Counted from the first letter of the stretch, positions 19,688 to 29,139 are shown. The stretch is 64,000 nt of DNA from an uncultured Paraprevotella sp. (GCA_910586505.1 CAJUGV010000002.1:186001-250000); one strand, 5' to 3'. A program made the numbers and translations. Notes: generated by a model from the letters alone, not told the origin.

Positions 19688-20512
19688 TTAGTATTCCAAT
19701 AAACTCATAGAGGGTTTTCCCGCATAGTCCACACAAATTCCGGCCATGTAACAGCTTGCGCCGTCGGGAATGCAGACCGTCGCATTGAAATGGAATCCGT
19801 TCTTATCCGCCTTGCTGAATTCCATATTCGAAAGAATTGCCTGCCGCAGAAAGGCATCCGGCACAAGCCCCTCAAAACTCTTCTTGGTATAATCACGGGA
19901 GAAAAGGCATTTCTTTCCCTTATACACGCAAATGTGTATGACATTGTCATAATACACGTTCTCTACGGCCAATCCCGCGTCCGTGTAGCTTGTCTTGTAC
20001 ACTTTCAGCCGGGAGGGATTCACGTACACGTAGCAATGGTAGCGTTCCGAATCGTAGTACACAACGGTATCCTTCTTTACCACCTCATTGTAAGTAAGCG
20101 TGGTAGGTTGTGTAAGCGTAAAGAAGACCGTATCGCCCGGATTCTGTGAACGTACAAGCCGAACGATCTCTCCCGTGGCAGAATGAAAATTAAAGACATG
20201 CTCCCCTCTCCGATCTATCGGATAAGCCGCCGTTTGTTCTCCTCCGGCCAAAAACAGGGTGTCTTGACGAATAAAAAAGCGGACGGGCACATTCACCGTA
20301 TCAGGATAGTAGATGCTGTCTCCCTTGGCTCGGAACAACACCGTTTCCGTCTCCTTGTCTATCCATATACCTTGCAGCGCCTCCTTGGCTGTCACATCTT
20401 CGGATTCGAGCTCTTCATTATCGGCCGCACACATATCCGCACGGGCGCAGGTTGCGCATATCATGGCAAAGGCCACGAGAAAACTTCCCGTTATAAAATA
20501 ACCGCACCTCAT
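19688..20512 (-). CDS. Secreted hypothetical protein (DUF4738-like)
   Basis: 274 residues from the ATG that overlaps the ugd stop as TAATG. The longer frame back to 20527 begins with TTG inside ugd and is less likely. There is an N-terminal signal peptide (hydrophobic GYFITGSFLVAFAMICA, probable cleavage after CARA), then a beta-rich mature domain without catalytic motifs. The C-terminal half resembles, from memory, Bacteroidales domains of the DUF4738 type. It is translationally coupled to ugd, hinting at envelope polysaccharide biology. Function unknown. Confidence 0.7.
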   Translation of the reverse strand: MRCGYFITGSFLVAFAMICATCARADMCAADNEELESEDVTAKEALQGIWIDKETETVLFRAKGDSIYYPDTVNVPVRFFIRQDTLFLAGGEQTAAYPIDRRGEHVFNFHSATGEIVRLVRSQNPGDTVFFTLTQPTTLTYNEVVKKDTVVYYDSERYHCYVYVNPSRLKVYKTSYTDAGLAVENVYYDNVIHICVYKGKKCLFSRDYTKKSFEGLVPDAFLRQAILSNMEFSKADKNGFHFNATVCIPDGASCYMAGICVDYAGKPSMSLLEY

Positions 20513-21825
20513 TACTTTCCAATACAATGATACTCAAACCCTGCGTCTTTCACCTCACCGGGGTCGTACACATTTCTACCGTCGATGATAAGATGGCCAC
20601 GCATCGCCTTTTTCACCACCGCCCATGCCGGCAGACGAAACTCCTTCCATTCCGTAACCAATAGCAGGGCGTCGGAGTCAAGCACGGCATCATACATATC
20701 CTGCGCATAGTATACGGCATCTCCCAGACGACGGTGACACTCGTTCATGGCTTCAGGATCATAGACACGTACCGCGCATCCGGCTTCGATAAGCTTGGAG
20801 ATGAGCACAAGCGACGGGGCCTCACGCATGTCATCCGTCTCCGGTTTGAAGGCCAGCCCCCACAGCGCTACGGTCTTGTCTGCCCAGCGATGATCCCAGG
20901 CCTTACCGAGTTTTTCAAACAAGACAGACTTTTGGCGTTCGTTTACCGCCTCCACCGCTTTCAGCACAGTCATATCATAGCCGTTGAGTTCCGCTGTGCG
21001 GATAAGCGCTTTTACGTCCTTAGGAAAACACGAGCCTCCGTAACCGCATCCGGCGTAAAGGAATTTGCGTCCGATACGGGTATCGGCTCCGATACCGTTG
21101 CGCACCATATTGACATCCGCTCCGACCAATTCACACAAATTGGCGATGTCGTTCATAAAGGATATTCGTGTGGCCAACATGGAATTGGCCGCATATTTCG
21201 TCATTTCAGCAGACGGTATATCCATAAAAATCACCCGGAAATTGTTGATAAGAAACGGCTTATACAATTTCGTCATAAGTTCTTTGGCACGCTCGGACTC
21301 CACCCCGACAACGACACGGTCCGGACTCATGAAATCGCTAATGGCATTCCCTTCTTTCAGAAATTCCGGATTGGAGGCCACGTCGAAATCCACGTCCACT
21401 CCACGTTTGTCCAGTTCTTCTTTAATAGCCGCCCGCACCTTGCGTGCCGTTCCCACGGGAACCGTACTTTTTGTAACAACCAATTTATAATCGGAGATAT
21501 TACGTCCGATTGTACGGGCTACCTGCAACACATATTTCAGATCTGCACTTCCGTCTTCGTCCGGCGGCGTGCCTACCGCACTGAACACAACCTGTACCTT
21601 GTCCAATACGCTTTCGAGCGAAGTGGTGAAATCCAGCCGTCCGGCTTTCCGGTTCTTTAAAACCAGTTCCTTCAATCCCGGCTCGTAAATGGGAATCTCA
21701 CCCTGTTCCAGCATCTTTATTTTGTTACTGTCCACATCCACGCACGTGACGCTGACCCCAATCTCGGCAAAACACGCACCGGTTACCAAACCTACGTAGC
21801 CGCTGCCTACAATCGCTATATTCAT
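20512..21825 (-). CDS. ugd: UDP-glucose 6-dehydrogenase
   Basis: Oxidises UDP-glucose twice with NAD+ to UDP-glucuronate, a precursor for capsule and other polysaccharides. The N-terminal Rossmann motif IAIVGSGYVGLVTGACFAE, the central helix region and the catalytic GGSCFPKD cysteine are intact. I start at the ATG at 21825 (437 residues). The longer frame begins with TTG at 21852 inside the promoter -7 element, so it cannot be used. The downstream hypothetical gene starts on the last base of the stop codon. Confidence 0.94.
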   Translation of the reverse strand: MNIAIVGSGYVGLVTGACFAEIGVSVTCVDVDSNKIKMLEQGEIPIYEPGLKELVLKNRKAGRLDFTTSLESVLDKVQVVFSAVGTPPDEDGSADLKYVLQVARTIGRNISDYKLVVTKSTVPVGTARKVRAAIKEELDKRGVDVDFDVASNPEFLKEGNAISDFMSPDRVVVGVESERAKELMTKLYKPFLINNFRVIFMDIPSAEMTKYAANSMLATRISFMNDIANLCELVGADVNMVRNGIGADTRIGRKFLYAGCGYGGSCFPKDVKALIRTAELNGYDMTVLKAVEAVNERQKSVLFEKLGKAWDHRWADKTVALWGLAFKPETDDMREAPSLVLISKLIEAGCAVRVYDPEAMNECHRRLGDAVYYAQDMYDAVLDSDALLLVTEWKEFRLPAWAVVKKAMRGHLIIDGRNVYDPGEVKDAGFEYHCIGK

Positions 21826-21849
21826 ATCTTGGTTGCTATTATTCTCAGA

Positions 21850-21857
21850 CAAAAGTA
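21850..21857 (-). promoter_or_regulatory. -7 element (TACTTTTG) for ugd
   Basis: Minus-strand TAnnTTTG match 24 bases before the ATG at 21825. It decides the start choice for ugd. Confidence 0.55.
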
Positions 21858-21941
21858 ATGAAAAATAGAAGTTTCAACAATACAAGCCGAAATATTTGAT
21901 AACTTTTTCTGCAAAAATTAGTAATGTCCGGAGGAAAGCCG

Positions 21942-21949
21942 TAATTTTG
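21942..21949 (+). promoter_or_regulatory. -7 element (TAATTTTG) next to a GTG start
   Basis: TAnnTTTG match ending only four bases before the GTG start at 21954. If used, the transcript would be leaderless or nearly so. Confidence 0.45.
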
Positions 21950-21953
21950 TAGT

Positions 21954-23006
21954 GTGAAAGAGTTAGTAAGACATATCGAGATATTATTGCTGGATCACGA
22001 CTGCGTGGTGCTCCCGCAAATAGGAGGATTCGTAACCCGCAATACCCCTGCAAAATATATAGAGGAGGAACATTTGTTCCTTCCTCCCATCCGAACCGTT
22101 GGCTTCAATGAACGTCTGAAAAACGACGACGGACTGCTTCTGCAATCCTATATGTCGGCTTATCGATGCTCCGCCACAGAGGCGAAAGCCATTCTGGGCG
22201 AGCAGATACGCAGCCTTCAGCAAGAATTGTGGGAGAACGGGATGTACGACTTGGGAAGTATCGGCGTGCTGACGATGGACGAACATAACGGTGTGCAGTT
22301 TTCGCCCTGTCAGGCCGGTACCGTATGCCCCTCTTATTACGGACTTGACGCCCTGCTGTTTGCTCCCTTACAGAAAATAACGGCAGATGAGGTGACCGAA
22401 GCCGTCGAGATGCCATTACCGGACAGTGCCGGCAAGCCTTGTACGGATAAAAATGCGGGGGAAATGACCGCACACGGAGAGATTACCATCCGGCTGAAAA
22501 AATCCTGGTTGCACAACATAGCTGCTGTTGCAGCAGTAGTCATGCTGTTTTTCCTCGTATCGCCCGATGCTCAGAATACAAGTGTAATGTCCGGAGAACA
22601 AGCGGAATTTTCACGAATGATGTGGATGCCTATCGCGCAGGAAACCACTCCGGTGGTAGTAAGCGAGCCGCAAAAAATGCCGGAGTCAACACAAGATATT
22701 CCCGAAGAGCCGACAACGGAGGTCCCAGCCGAAAAGCTGCAACCGGAAGAACCTGAAATAGCAACGGAAGTAACAGGCGGCTACTGCGTTGTCGTGGCCA
22801 GCGCCATTACGGAGAAAAATGCGGAAAACTATGTAAATAGGCTGCACAAGAATGGTTATAAGGAAGCGCAGGTACATAAAAAAGGGAAAATGATACGTGT
22901 GATATTTCCCGGATTCGCCACCGAAGCCGAAGCGCATGCCCGCATGAGGGCTCTGAGTGATTCGTCCGAAGAGTTCGCTTATGCCTGGGTTCATCAAATC
23001 AAGTAA
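21954..23006 (+). CDS. HU-CCDC81-like and SPOR domain membrane protein
   Basis: 350 residues with a GTG start. Residues 1-140 match the Bacteroidetes HU-CCDC81 tandem domains (opening ELVRHIEILLLDHDCVVLPQIGGFV), distant relatives of HU DNA-binding proteins. One membrane helix follows (about 183-201, NIAAVAAVVMLFFLV), then a Pro/Glu-rich linker and a C-terminal SPOR domain (about 275-350, YCVVVASAITEKNAENYVNRL). SPOR domains bind denuded septal peptidoglycan. The topology puts the HU-like part in the cytoplasm and SPOR in the periplasm, suggesting a septum/envelope-linked protein. Confidence 0.88.
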   Translation: MKELVRHIEILLLDHDCVVLPQIGGFVTRNTPAKYIEEEHLFLPPIRTVGFNERLKNDDGLLLQSYMSAYRCSATEAKAILGEQIRSLQQELWENGMYDLGSIGVLTMDEHNGVQFSPCQAGTVCPSYYGLDALLFAPLQKITADEVTEAVEMPLPDSAGKPCTDKNAGEMTAHGEITIRLKKSWLHNIAAVAAVVMLFFLVSPDAQNTSVMSGEQAEFSRMMWMPIAQETTPVVVSEPQKMPESTQDIPEEPTTEVPAEKLQPEEPEIATEVTGGYCVVVASAITEKNAENYVNRLHKNGYKEAQVHKKGKMIRVIFPGFATEAEAHARMRALSDSSEEFAYAWVHQIK

Positions 23007-23018
23007 ATATCACGGGAA

Positions 23019-23546
23019 ATGAAAAGAGTACGCTGCCCGAAATGCGACAATTACATCACTTTCGATGAAAGCCGTTACGAGGACGGACAGTCACTTGTTT
23101 TCGAGTGTCCGGACTGCCGTAAACAGTTTGCCATTCGAATCGGTGCATCTCGTCTGCGCGCCACACGCAAGGAAGAGAAGGTAGACGAAAATGAAAATGG
23201 GGATGCCTATGGAAGCATCGTTGTAGTGGAAAACGTGTTCCACTATAAACAAGTGCTTCCACTAAAGTCAGGTGATAACACAATAGGACGTTATGTAAAA
23301 GGAACATCCATCAGCACACCTGTAGAAACGTGTGACCCGAGCATGGACACAAAACATTGCATCATCAACGTAAAACGGAACAAAAACGGACGTCTGGTCT
23401 ACACCTTGCGCGATGCACCGAGCAATACAGGTACTTTCTATATGAATGACATTCTTACAGACTATGACCGTGTGAGGCTGGAAGACGGCAGCATAATCAC
23501 CATCGGAGCTACGACACTGATACTGCGTACAGCTCATGAAGAATAA
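23019..23546 (+). CDS. Zinc-ribbon and FHA domain protein
   Basis: 175 residues. An N-terminal zinc ribbon (CPKCDNYITF and FECPDCRKQF, two CxxC pairs) is followed by an acidic linker and a forkhead-associated domain from about 85 (NTIGRY, then KHCIINV and NTGTFYMND). FHA domains bind phosphothreonine peptides. It begins 12 bases after the SPOR gene and is probably co-transcribed, so it may act with it. No kinase gene is in the window. Confidence 0.88.
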   Translation: MKRVRCPKCDNYITFDESRYEDGQSLVFECPDCRKQFAIRIGASRLRATRKEEKVDENENGDAYGSIVVVENVFHYKQVLPLKSGDNTIGRYVKGTSISTPVETCDPSMDTKHCIINVKRNKNGRLVYTLRDAPSNTGTFYMNDILTDYDRVRLEDGSIITIGATTLILRTAHEE

Positions 23547-23564
23547 ACACTATTATTTTTTCTT

Positions 23565-25688
23565 ATGCAACCGGAACTGAGCAGGATGGTTGCCACTTGT
23601 CTTTCCATTGCAGAAAAACAAGTGGCCCGTACATTGGATTTATTGGAGGGAGGAGCCACTATTCCTTTTATCAGCCGCTACCGCAAGGAAGCTACGGGCG
23701 GATTGGATGAAGTACAGATAGAAGACGTCAAACGCCTCTATGAGAAACTTACGGAAACGGCCAAACGAAAGGAAACCATTTTGGCTTCCATCGAATCACA
23801 AGGAAAACTGACGGATGAACTGAAAAAAAGAATAAACACAATCTGGAACCTTACGGAACTGGAAGATGTTTATTTGCCATACCGCCCCAAACGCCGTACC
23901 CGCGCTGAAATCGCGCGGCAAAAAGGTCTGGAACCGTTGGCCGCCATCATTGCCACGCAACAGGAGACACATATTCGTGAAGCGGCAACCCGGTACATAA
24001 ACGAAAATGTAAAAAGTGCGGATGAAGCACTGGCCGGTGCGTCTGACATTCTGGCAGAACAATTCAACGAAAACGAACGCTGCCGCAACACCGTAAGACA
24101 ACAGTTCCGTCAAAAGGCGGTCATCACATCAAAAGTAGTCAAAGGAAAGGAAGAAGAAGCGGTGAAATTCCGGGACTATTTCAATTTCAGCGAGCCGTTG
24201 AGAAGATGCTCTTCACACCGTCTACTGGCATTGCGACGCGGAGAGACTGAAGGTTTTCTGAAAGTCAGTATATCACCGGATGACGAAGATTGTATCCACC
24301 ATCTGAACCGTCTGTACGTCAAAGGAAATAACGAATGCAGCAGAATCATAGAAAATACTATTACAGATAGTTACAAGCGTTTGATTAAACCTTCTATTGA
24401 AACTGAATTTGCCACCGCATCCAAACAAAAAGCTGATGACGAAGCCATACGTGTGTTTGCACAGAACTTGCATCAATTGCTTCTATCGCCTCCATTAGGA
24501 CAGAAGCGCGTATTGGGTATCGATCCGGGATTCCGAACGGGATGCAAGGTAGTATGCCTGGATGCGCAAGGCAATTTACTGCATAATGAAGCAATATATC
24601 CTCACCCGCCACGTAACGAATACCCGCAGGCGCAACGGAAATTACAAAAGTTGGTAGAGCAATATGACATACAGGCCATAGCCATAGGAAACGGTACAGC
24701 CAGCCGTGAAACCGAGAGCCTCGTACAATCCATCCGGTTCGACCGCTCTGTAGAAGCATTTATGGTAAGTGAGGACGGAGCATCCATCTATTCAGCTTCC
24801 AAGGCTGCCCGCGATGAATTTCCCGATTATGACGTAACCGTACGTGGAGCGGTTTCTATCGGACGCAGACTGATGGACCCTTTAGCGGAACTCGTCAAAA
24901 TAGATCCCAAATCTATCGGTGTCGGACAGTATCAGCATGACGTGGATCAGACGAAATTGCGTGATACATTGAACCGCACTGTAGAATCATGTGTAAATGC
25001 AGTCGGAGTAAACCTTAATACGGCAAGTTGCCAGCTACTGACCTACGTCTCCGGCCTCGGACCGCAATTGGCACAGAATATCGTAGACTACCGAATGAAA
25101 AACGGACCATTTACCTCCCGGCGCGATCTATTGCACGTAAAACGTATGGGAGCGAAATCGTTTGAACAGTGCGCGGGGTTCCTACGCATTCCGGAGGGTG
25201 ATAACCCTCTGGACAATACAGCCGTACATCCCGAACGCTATGATCTTCTGAAACAAATGGCGCGGGACGCAGGTACTACGGTAGAAGAGCTCATCCGCAA
25301 TAAGGAATTACGTAAAAGTATCCCATTGGAGCGTTATATAACGGAAGAATGCGGCCTCCCTACCCTTACGGATATCATGACCGAACTGGACAAACCGGGC
25401 CGTGATCCGAGAAACAAGATAAAAGCCTTTTCTTTCGCTCCGGACGTACATACGATAGATGACTTAAAAGAAGGAATGGTGCTGCCGGGGATTATTTCAA
25501 ATATAACGAATTTCGGATGTTTCGTAGATATTGGTGTACATGAAAAGGGACTGGTGCACATCTCGCAGCTGGCTGACCGCTACGTGAGCGACCCAAACGA
25601 AATAGTCTCTCTCCACCAACAAGTGAAAGTCCGTGTTCTTCAAGTAGATAAAGAACGCATGCGGATCGCATTGACATTGAAAATCTGA
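23565..25688 (+). CDS. tex: Tex-family RNA-binding protein (YhgF)
   Basis: Transcription accessory factor of 707 residues. It has an N-terminal helical/helix-turn-helix region, a YqgF RNase H-like domain (GIDPGFRTGCKVV near 325), helix-hairpin-helix repeats (LNTASCQLLTYVSGLG and FTSRRDLLHVKRMG), and a C-terminal S1 RNA-binding domain (GMVLPGIISNITNFGCFVDIG). Normal length and order for Tex. It starts 18 bases after the FHA gene and precedes the HAD gene by 7. Confidence 0.95.
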   Translation: MQPELSRMVATCLSIAEKQVARTLDLLEGGATIPFISRYRKEATGGLDEVQIEDVKRLYEKLTETAKRKETILASIESQGKLTDELKKRINTIWNLTELEDVYLPYRPKRRTRAEIARQKGLEPLAAIIATQQETHIREAATRYINENVKSADEALAGASDILAEQFNENERCRNTVRQQFRQKAVITSKVVKGKEEEAVKFRDYFNFSEPLRRCSSHRLLALRRGETEGFLKVSISPDDEDCIHHLNRLYVKGNNECSRIIENTITDSYKRLIKPSIETEFATASKQKADDEAIRVFAQNLHQLLLSPPLGQKRVLGIDPGFRTGCKVVCLDAQGNLLHNEAIYPHPPRNEYPQAQRKLQKLVEQYDIQAIAIGNGTASRETESLVQSIRFDRSVEAFMVSEDGASIYSASKAARDEFPDYDVTVRGAVSIGRRLMDPLAELVKIDPKSIGVGQYQHDVDQTKLRDTLNRTVESCVNAVGVNLNTASCQLLTYVSGLGPQLAQNIVDYRMKNGPFTSRRDLLHVKRMGAKSFEQCAGFLRIPEGDNPLDNTAVHPERYDLLKQMARDAGTTVEELIRNKELRKSIPLERYITEECGLPTLTDIMTELDKPGRDPRNKIKAFSFAPDVHTIDDLKEGMVLPGIISNITNFGCFVDIGVHEKGLVHISQLADRYVSDPNEIVSLHQQVKVRVLQVDKERMRIALTLKI

Positions 25689-25695
25689 CAAACTT

Positions 25696-26505
25696 ATGAA
25701 ATATAAAATATTGGTTCTTGATCTTGACGGAACATTGACCAACAGGAAAAAAGAAATCACGCCTCACACGCGAGACACACTTATCCAAGCACAGGAAAGT
25801 GGAGTGAAAATAGTATTGGCCTCGGGGCGCCCCACGTATGGCATAGTACCGTTGGCAGAAGAACTGCGTCTCTCTGACTTCGAAGGATATATTCTCTCAT
25901 ACAACGGAGGACAGATTATAGATTGGACTACCAAGAAAATGATGTACGAAAACGTACTTGACCCACAAGTTTACCCTTATTTATATGATTGTGCAAAGTC
26001 GAACGGCTTTACAATATTAAGCTATAAGGATGAATATATCGTGTCGGAAAATGCAGGCAATCCTTACGTACAGCATGAAGCATTCCTAAACAGAATGGAT
26101 AGCATCACAGTACCCGATTTCCTGAGTGTCATCAATTTTCCCGTACCCAAGTGTCTGATTGTAGGAGATCCCGAACCATTGGCATTACTGGAAGAGAAAA
26201 TGAAAAAAGAACTAGACGGCCAGATGAATGTCTTTCGCTCCGAACCCTTCTTTCTGGAACTTGTTCCCAACGGAATAGACAAGGCCGGAAGTCTGTCCGT
26301 ATTGCTGGACAAACTCAATATGCGACGCGAGGAACTGGTAGCTGTAGGCGACGGATTCAATGACTTGTCTATGATAAAATTTGCCGGACTGGGTGTAGCT
26401 ATGGCAAATGCACAAGATATTGTGAAAGAATCGGCTGATTACATTACTCTCTCGAATGAGGAAGATGGCGTAGCGTCTGTCGTAGAACGTTTCTTCATGA
26501 AATGA
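25696..26505 (+). CDS. Cof-type HAD-IIB phosphatase
   Basis: Haloacid dehalogenase-superfamily phosphatase of 269 residues. Motif I DLDGTLTN carries the nucleophile Asp, motif II is LASGRP, and motif IV is GDGFNDLSMI. The cap domain (about 85-190) is of the C2B type. The family dephosphorylates sugar phosphates, FMN or pyridoxal phosphate; the substrate is not predictable here. It follows tex by 7 bases, so it is probably in the same transcript. Confidence 0.92.
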   Translation: MKYKILVLDLDGTLTNRKKEITPHTRDTLIQAQESGVKIVLASGRPTYGIVPLAEELRLSDFEGYILSYNGGQIIDWTTKKMMYENVLDPQVYPYLYDCAKSNGFTILSYKDEYIVSENAGNPYVQHEAFLNRMDSITVPDFLSVINFPVPKCLIVGDPEPLALLEEKMKKELDGQMNVFRSEPFFLELVPNGIDKAGSLSVLLDKLNMRREELVAVGDGFNDLSMIKFAGLGVAMANAQDIVKESADYITLSNEEDGVASVVERFFMK

Positions 26506-26515
26506 TTACATCTCC

Positions 26516-27583
26516 ATGAACATAGCAGTCCAAAGACTACTTAACCAGTTACTTCTGCAACCGCAAAACGACTCCCCCCTTGACATCGTACAATGGATGG
26601 GAGCCATGCAGGCACAGGATTACAGTATGTTTCAATGGTCTATCGGAGTACGCATGAAGAAACCGGATCAGGCAAGTGTGATAAAGGCACTCAACGACGG
26701 AACCATTATCCGCATGCATCTGAACCGTTGCACCTGGCAAGTTGTAGCCCGTCAAGATGTATACTGGATGCTGTCGCTTTTTGGTGAAAAAAACAAACGG
26801 ACAGTGCTAGCCTGGGCTGCGTCAGGCGGCAAGCCCCTCACTCCCGATATGCAGCAAACAAGCCGTAAGCTTTTGTTCGAAGCCCTTTCCGGCGGCCACA
26901 CCTTTACGGTTAAGCAACTGGCGCCACTCTATGCAGAAGCCGGGATTTCTGATATCGGTATTGTACGACATTTACTGACCCTCGCCGAAACTGAAGGTCT
27001 GCTATGCAGCGGCCAAACATCGGGAAACTTACATGGCTACACCTTACTTAAAGAACGTATTCCGGTTTCTGATCCGATAACGAAAGAAAGGGCACTTGCC
27101 CGTCTTGCACTCCTATACTTCCAAAGTCATGCCCCGGCCACTCTGGAGGATTTTGTATGGTGGACCGGGCTTACAAAAAGTGAATGCCGCACCGGTATGA
27201 GTATGATAGCAAAAGATCTGACAGAATTTAAATTCGGAGACTCCATCTACTTCTCACATCGCAACCATATTCCCGGAAGGTATATCGAAAATAAAGTCAT
27301 ATTCCTACCGGCTTATGACGAACTTCTTTTAGGTTACAAAAACCGCACGGCTGTACTTAATAAAGAATACGAAAATAAAGCATACAATAAATTCGGAATA
27401 TTCTATCCCGTAATGCTTTACGGACAGCAGATAACAGGAACATGGAAACGTAAAACAATGACGCACGAATTGTTTTGTGGTATTGAACCTTCCGCAGAAA
27501 TTCTTCAAGAAGCCAAAGAACGGCTTTCCGCATTCCGAAAAACCGCTACCCCTCCATTCTCCAGTAAAGCACCTCTTACCTGA
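26516..27583 (+). CDS. Winged-helix HTH_42 protein, AlkZ/YcaQ-like DNA glycosylase candidate
   Basis: 355 residues belonging to the DUF1006/HTH_42 group (tandem winged helices). The signature MGAMQAQDYSMFQW near residues 28-41 contains Gln32-Ala33-Gln34. This matches the Gln-aliphatic-Gln catalytic motif of AlkZ glycosylases, which remove bulky or crosslinking alkyl adducts. NRCTWQVVARQDVYWML and the late LPAYDELLLGYKNR are also typical of the family. It follows the HAD gene by 10 bases and ends before a strong terminator. Family placement is secure; the repair activity is inferred. Confidence 0.8.
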   Translation: MNIAVQRLLNQLLLQPQNDSPLDIVQWMGAMQAQDYSMFQWSIGVRMKKPDQASVIKALNDGTIIRMHLNRCTWQVVARQDVYWMLSLFGEKNKRTVLAWAASGGKPLTPDMQQTSRKLLFEALSGGHTFTVKQLAPLYAEAGISDIGIVRHLLTLAETEGLLCSGQTSGNLHGYTLLKERIPVSDPITKERALARLALLYFQSHAPATLEDFVWWTGLTKSECRTGMSMIAKDLTEFKFGDSIYFSHRNHIPGRYIENKVIFLPAYDELLLGYKNRTAVLNKEYENKAYNKFGIFYPVMLYGQQITGTWKRKTMTHELFCGIEPSAEILQEAKERLSAFRKTATPPFSSKAPLT

Positions 27584-27590
27584 AATTATT

Positions 27591-27630
27591 ATCCCGCAGC
27601 GATCAAGAATAATCGTTGCGGGATTCTTTT
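27591..27630 (+). terminator. Terminator after the AlkZ-like gene
   Basis: A 13-bp stem (27591-27603 with 27612-27624, one G-T pair) followed by TCTTTT. It lies 7 bases after the stop codon, between convergent genes. Confidence 0.85.
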
Positions 27631-27674
27631 ATAATTAAACCTTTATACGAAAAACTTTTGTCTTTTAGAATTTG

Positions 27675-29096
27675 CTATACTCTTTTCTCCAATACTACAA
27701 CATTCTCTACATGCTGTGTATGCGGAAACATATCTACAGGACGCACTCCAGTCACTTTATATTTTTCATCAAGCATAGCTAAGTCGCGTGCCTGCGTAGC
27801 CGGATTGCAACTAACGTAAACTATACGTCTCGGTGCTGCAAAAAGAATTGTATTTATCACATCTTTGTGCATCCCTGCTCTCGGAGGATCAGTAATGATC
27901 ACGTCCGGCTGTCCGTGCGTTGTAATGAAATCCTCATTCAGAATATCCTTCATATCACCGGCAAAGAACAAAGTATTATCAATACCGTTGATCTGTGAGT
28001 TTATCTTGGCATCTTCAATTGCTTCGGGCACATATTCAATACCAATCACTTTACGGGCTTGTCCGGCTACAAAATTAGCAATCGTTCCTGTTCCCGTATA
28101 TAAATCATAAACAAGCTCCGCCCCTGTAAGTCCAGCAAAATCACGAGTCACCTTATATAACTCATAAGCCTGGTCGGTATTGGTTTGGTAGAAACTTTTG
28201 GGACCTACTTTGAATTTCAGGTTTTCCATGCACAGATAAATATAATCATTTCCCTTATACGTAACTACGTTCAGATCCCCTATAGTATCATTAAACTTTT
28301 GATTGTTTACATATAATAAAGAAGTGATTTCCGGAAATGCTTCAGATAAATAATCCATCAAATCCTCTGCTTGTTTCTGCTCATGGCTATTGGTAATACA
28401 GAATTGCATGAGAAGCATCAATTCGCCTGTATTCGAATTACGAATCATCATGTTACGAAGAAGTCCGCAATGCTCGCGTTGGTCGTGAAAAGTCAAGTGA
28501 TGCAAGAAGCCATAATCCCGAATGGCATTGCGAATCCTATTGTTGATATCATCCATAAGGCGGCACTGCTCAATAGGCAGAATCTTATCAAAAGATCCCG
28601 TTGTATGAAAACCCACTGCACCTGGCTGCACATAATCATTGCCAGAAGCAATCTCTTCAGGCGTAAGCCATCGCTTATTGGAAAAACCGAACTCCAGTTT
28701 ATTCCGGTATTCCTTCGTCTTCTGTGAACCGAGAATAGGTAATATACCGCAAAGTTCTACTTTACCTATTCGTATAAGATTATCTAATACTTGTTGCTGT
28801 TTGTATTTAATCTGCTCTTCATAAGGAAGACATTGCCATTTACATCCTCCACAAACACCGAAATGAGGACAGAAGGGTTCTGTTCTCATGGCAGAATATT
28901 TGTGAAAATTCACAGCCACCGCCTCACAATAATGATGCTTTTTCTTTACTATTTTCAAGTCTACCACATCCCCCGGAACGACATATGGAACAAATACCAC
29001 CATGTCATCTATTCGTGCCAATGCTTTACCTTCCGCAGCTACATCCGTAATGATAATATTCTCTAATATAGGTAATTCTTTTCTTTTTCTCGCCAT
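27675..29096 (-). CDS. RlmD/RumA-type RNA m5U methyltransferase
   Basis: TrmA-family SAM-dependent uridine C5-methyltransferase of 473 residues. It has an N-terminal TRAM domain (about 10-65), iron-sulfur cysteines Cys76, Cys82 and Cys85 plus a later Cys in PIEQCRL, the SAM motif VYDLYTGTGTIANF, and the catalytic nucleophile Cys430 (YVSCNPATQARDL). The substrate is 23S rRNA U1939/U747 or possibly tRNA; Bacteroidales homologues are usually called RlmD. It is convergent with the tex transcript. Confidence 0.93.
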   Translation of the reverse strand: MARKRKELPILENIIITDVAAEGKALARIDDMVVFVPYVVPGDVVDLKIVKKKHHYCEAVAVNFHKYSAMRTEPFCPHFGVCGGCKWQCLPYEEQIKYKQQQVLDNLIRIGKVELCGILPILGSQKTKEYRNKLEFGFSNKRWLTPEEIASGNDYVQPGAVGFHTTGSFDKILPIEQCRLMDDINNRIRNAIRDYGFLHHLTFHDQREHCGLLRNMMIRNSNTGELMLLMQFCITNSHEQKQAEDLMDYLSEAFPEITSLLYVNNQKFNDTIGDLNVVTYKGNDYIYLCMENLKFKVGPKSFYQTNTDQAYELYKVTRDFAGLTGAELVYDLYTGTGTIANFVAGQARKVIGIEYVPEAIEDAKINSQINGIDNTLFFAGDMKDILNEDFITTHGQPDVIITDPPRAGMHKDVINTILFAAPRRIVYVSCNPATQARDLAMLDEKYKVTGVRPVDMFPHTQHVENVVVLEKRV

Positions 29097-29139
29097 ATAC
29101 TATCTATTTAGTTGCTTTTACAGCCCTGATTATTGCCCG

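Noticed and set aside
20734..21660. A 308-codon plus-strand frame inside ugd
   Set aside because: Antisense shadow of UDP-glucose dehydrogenase, whose motifs are complete.
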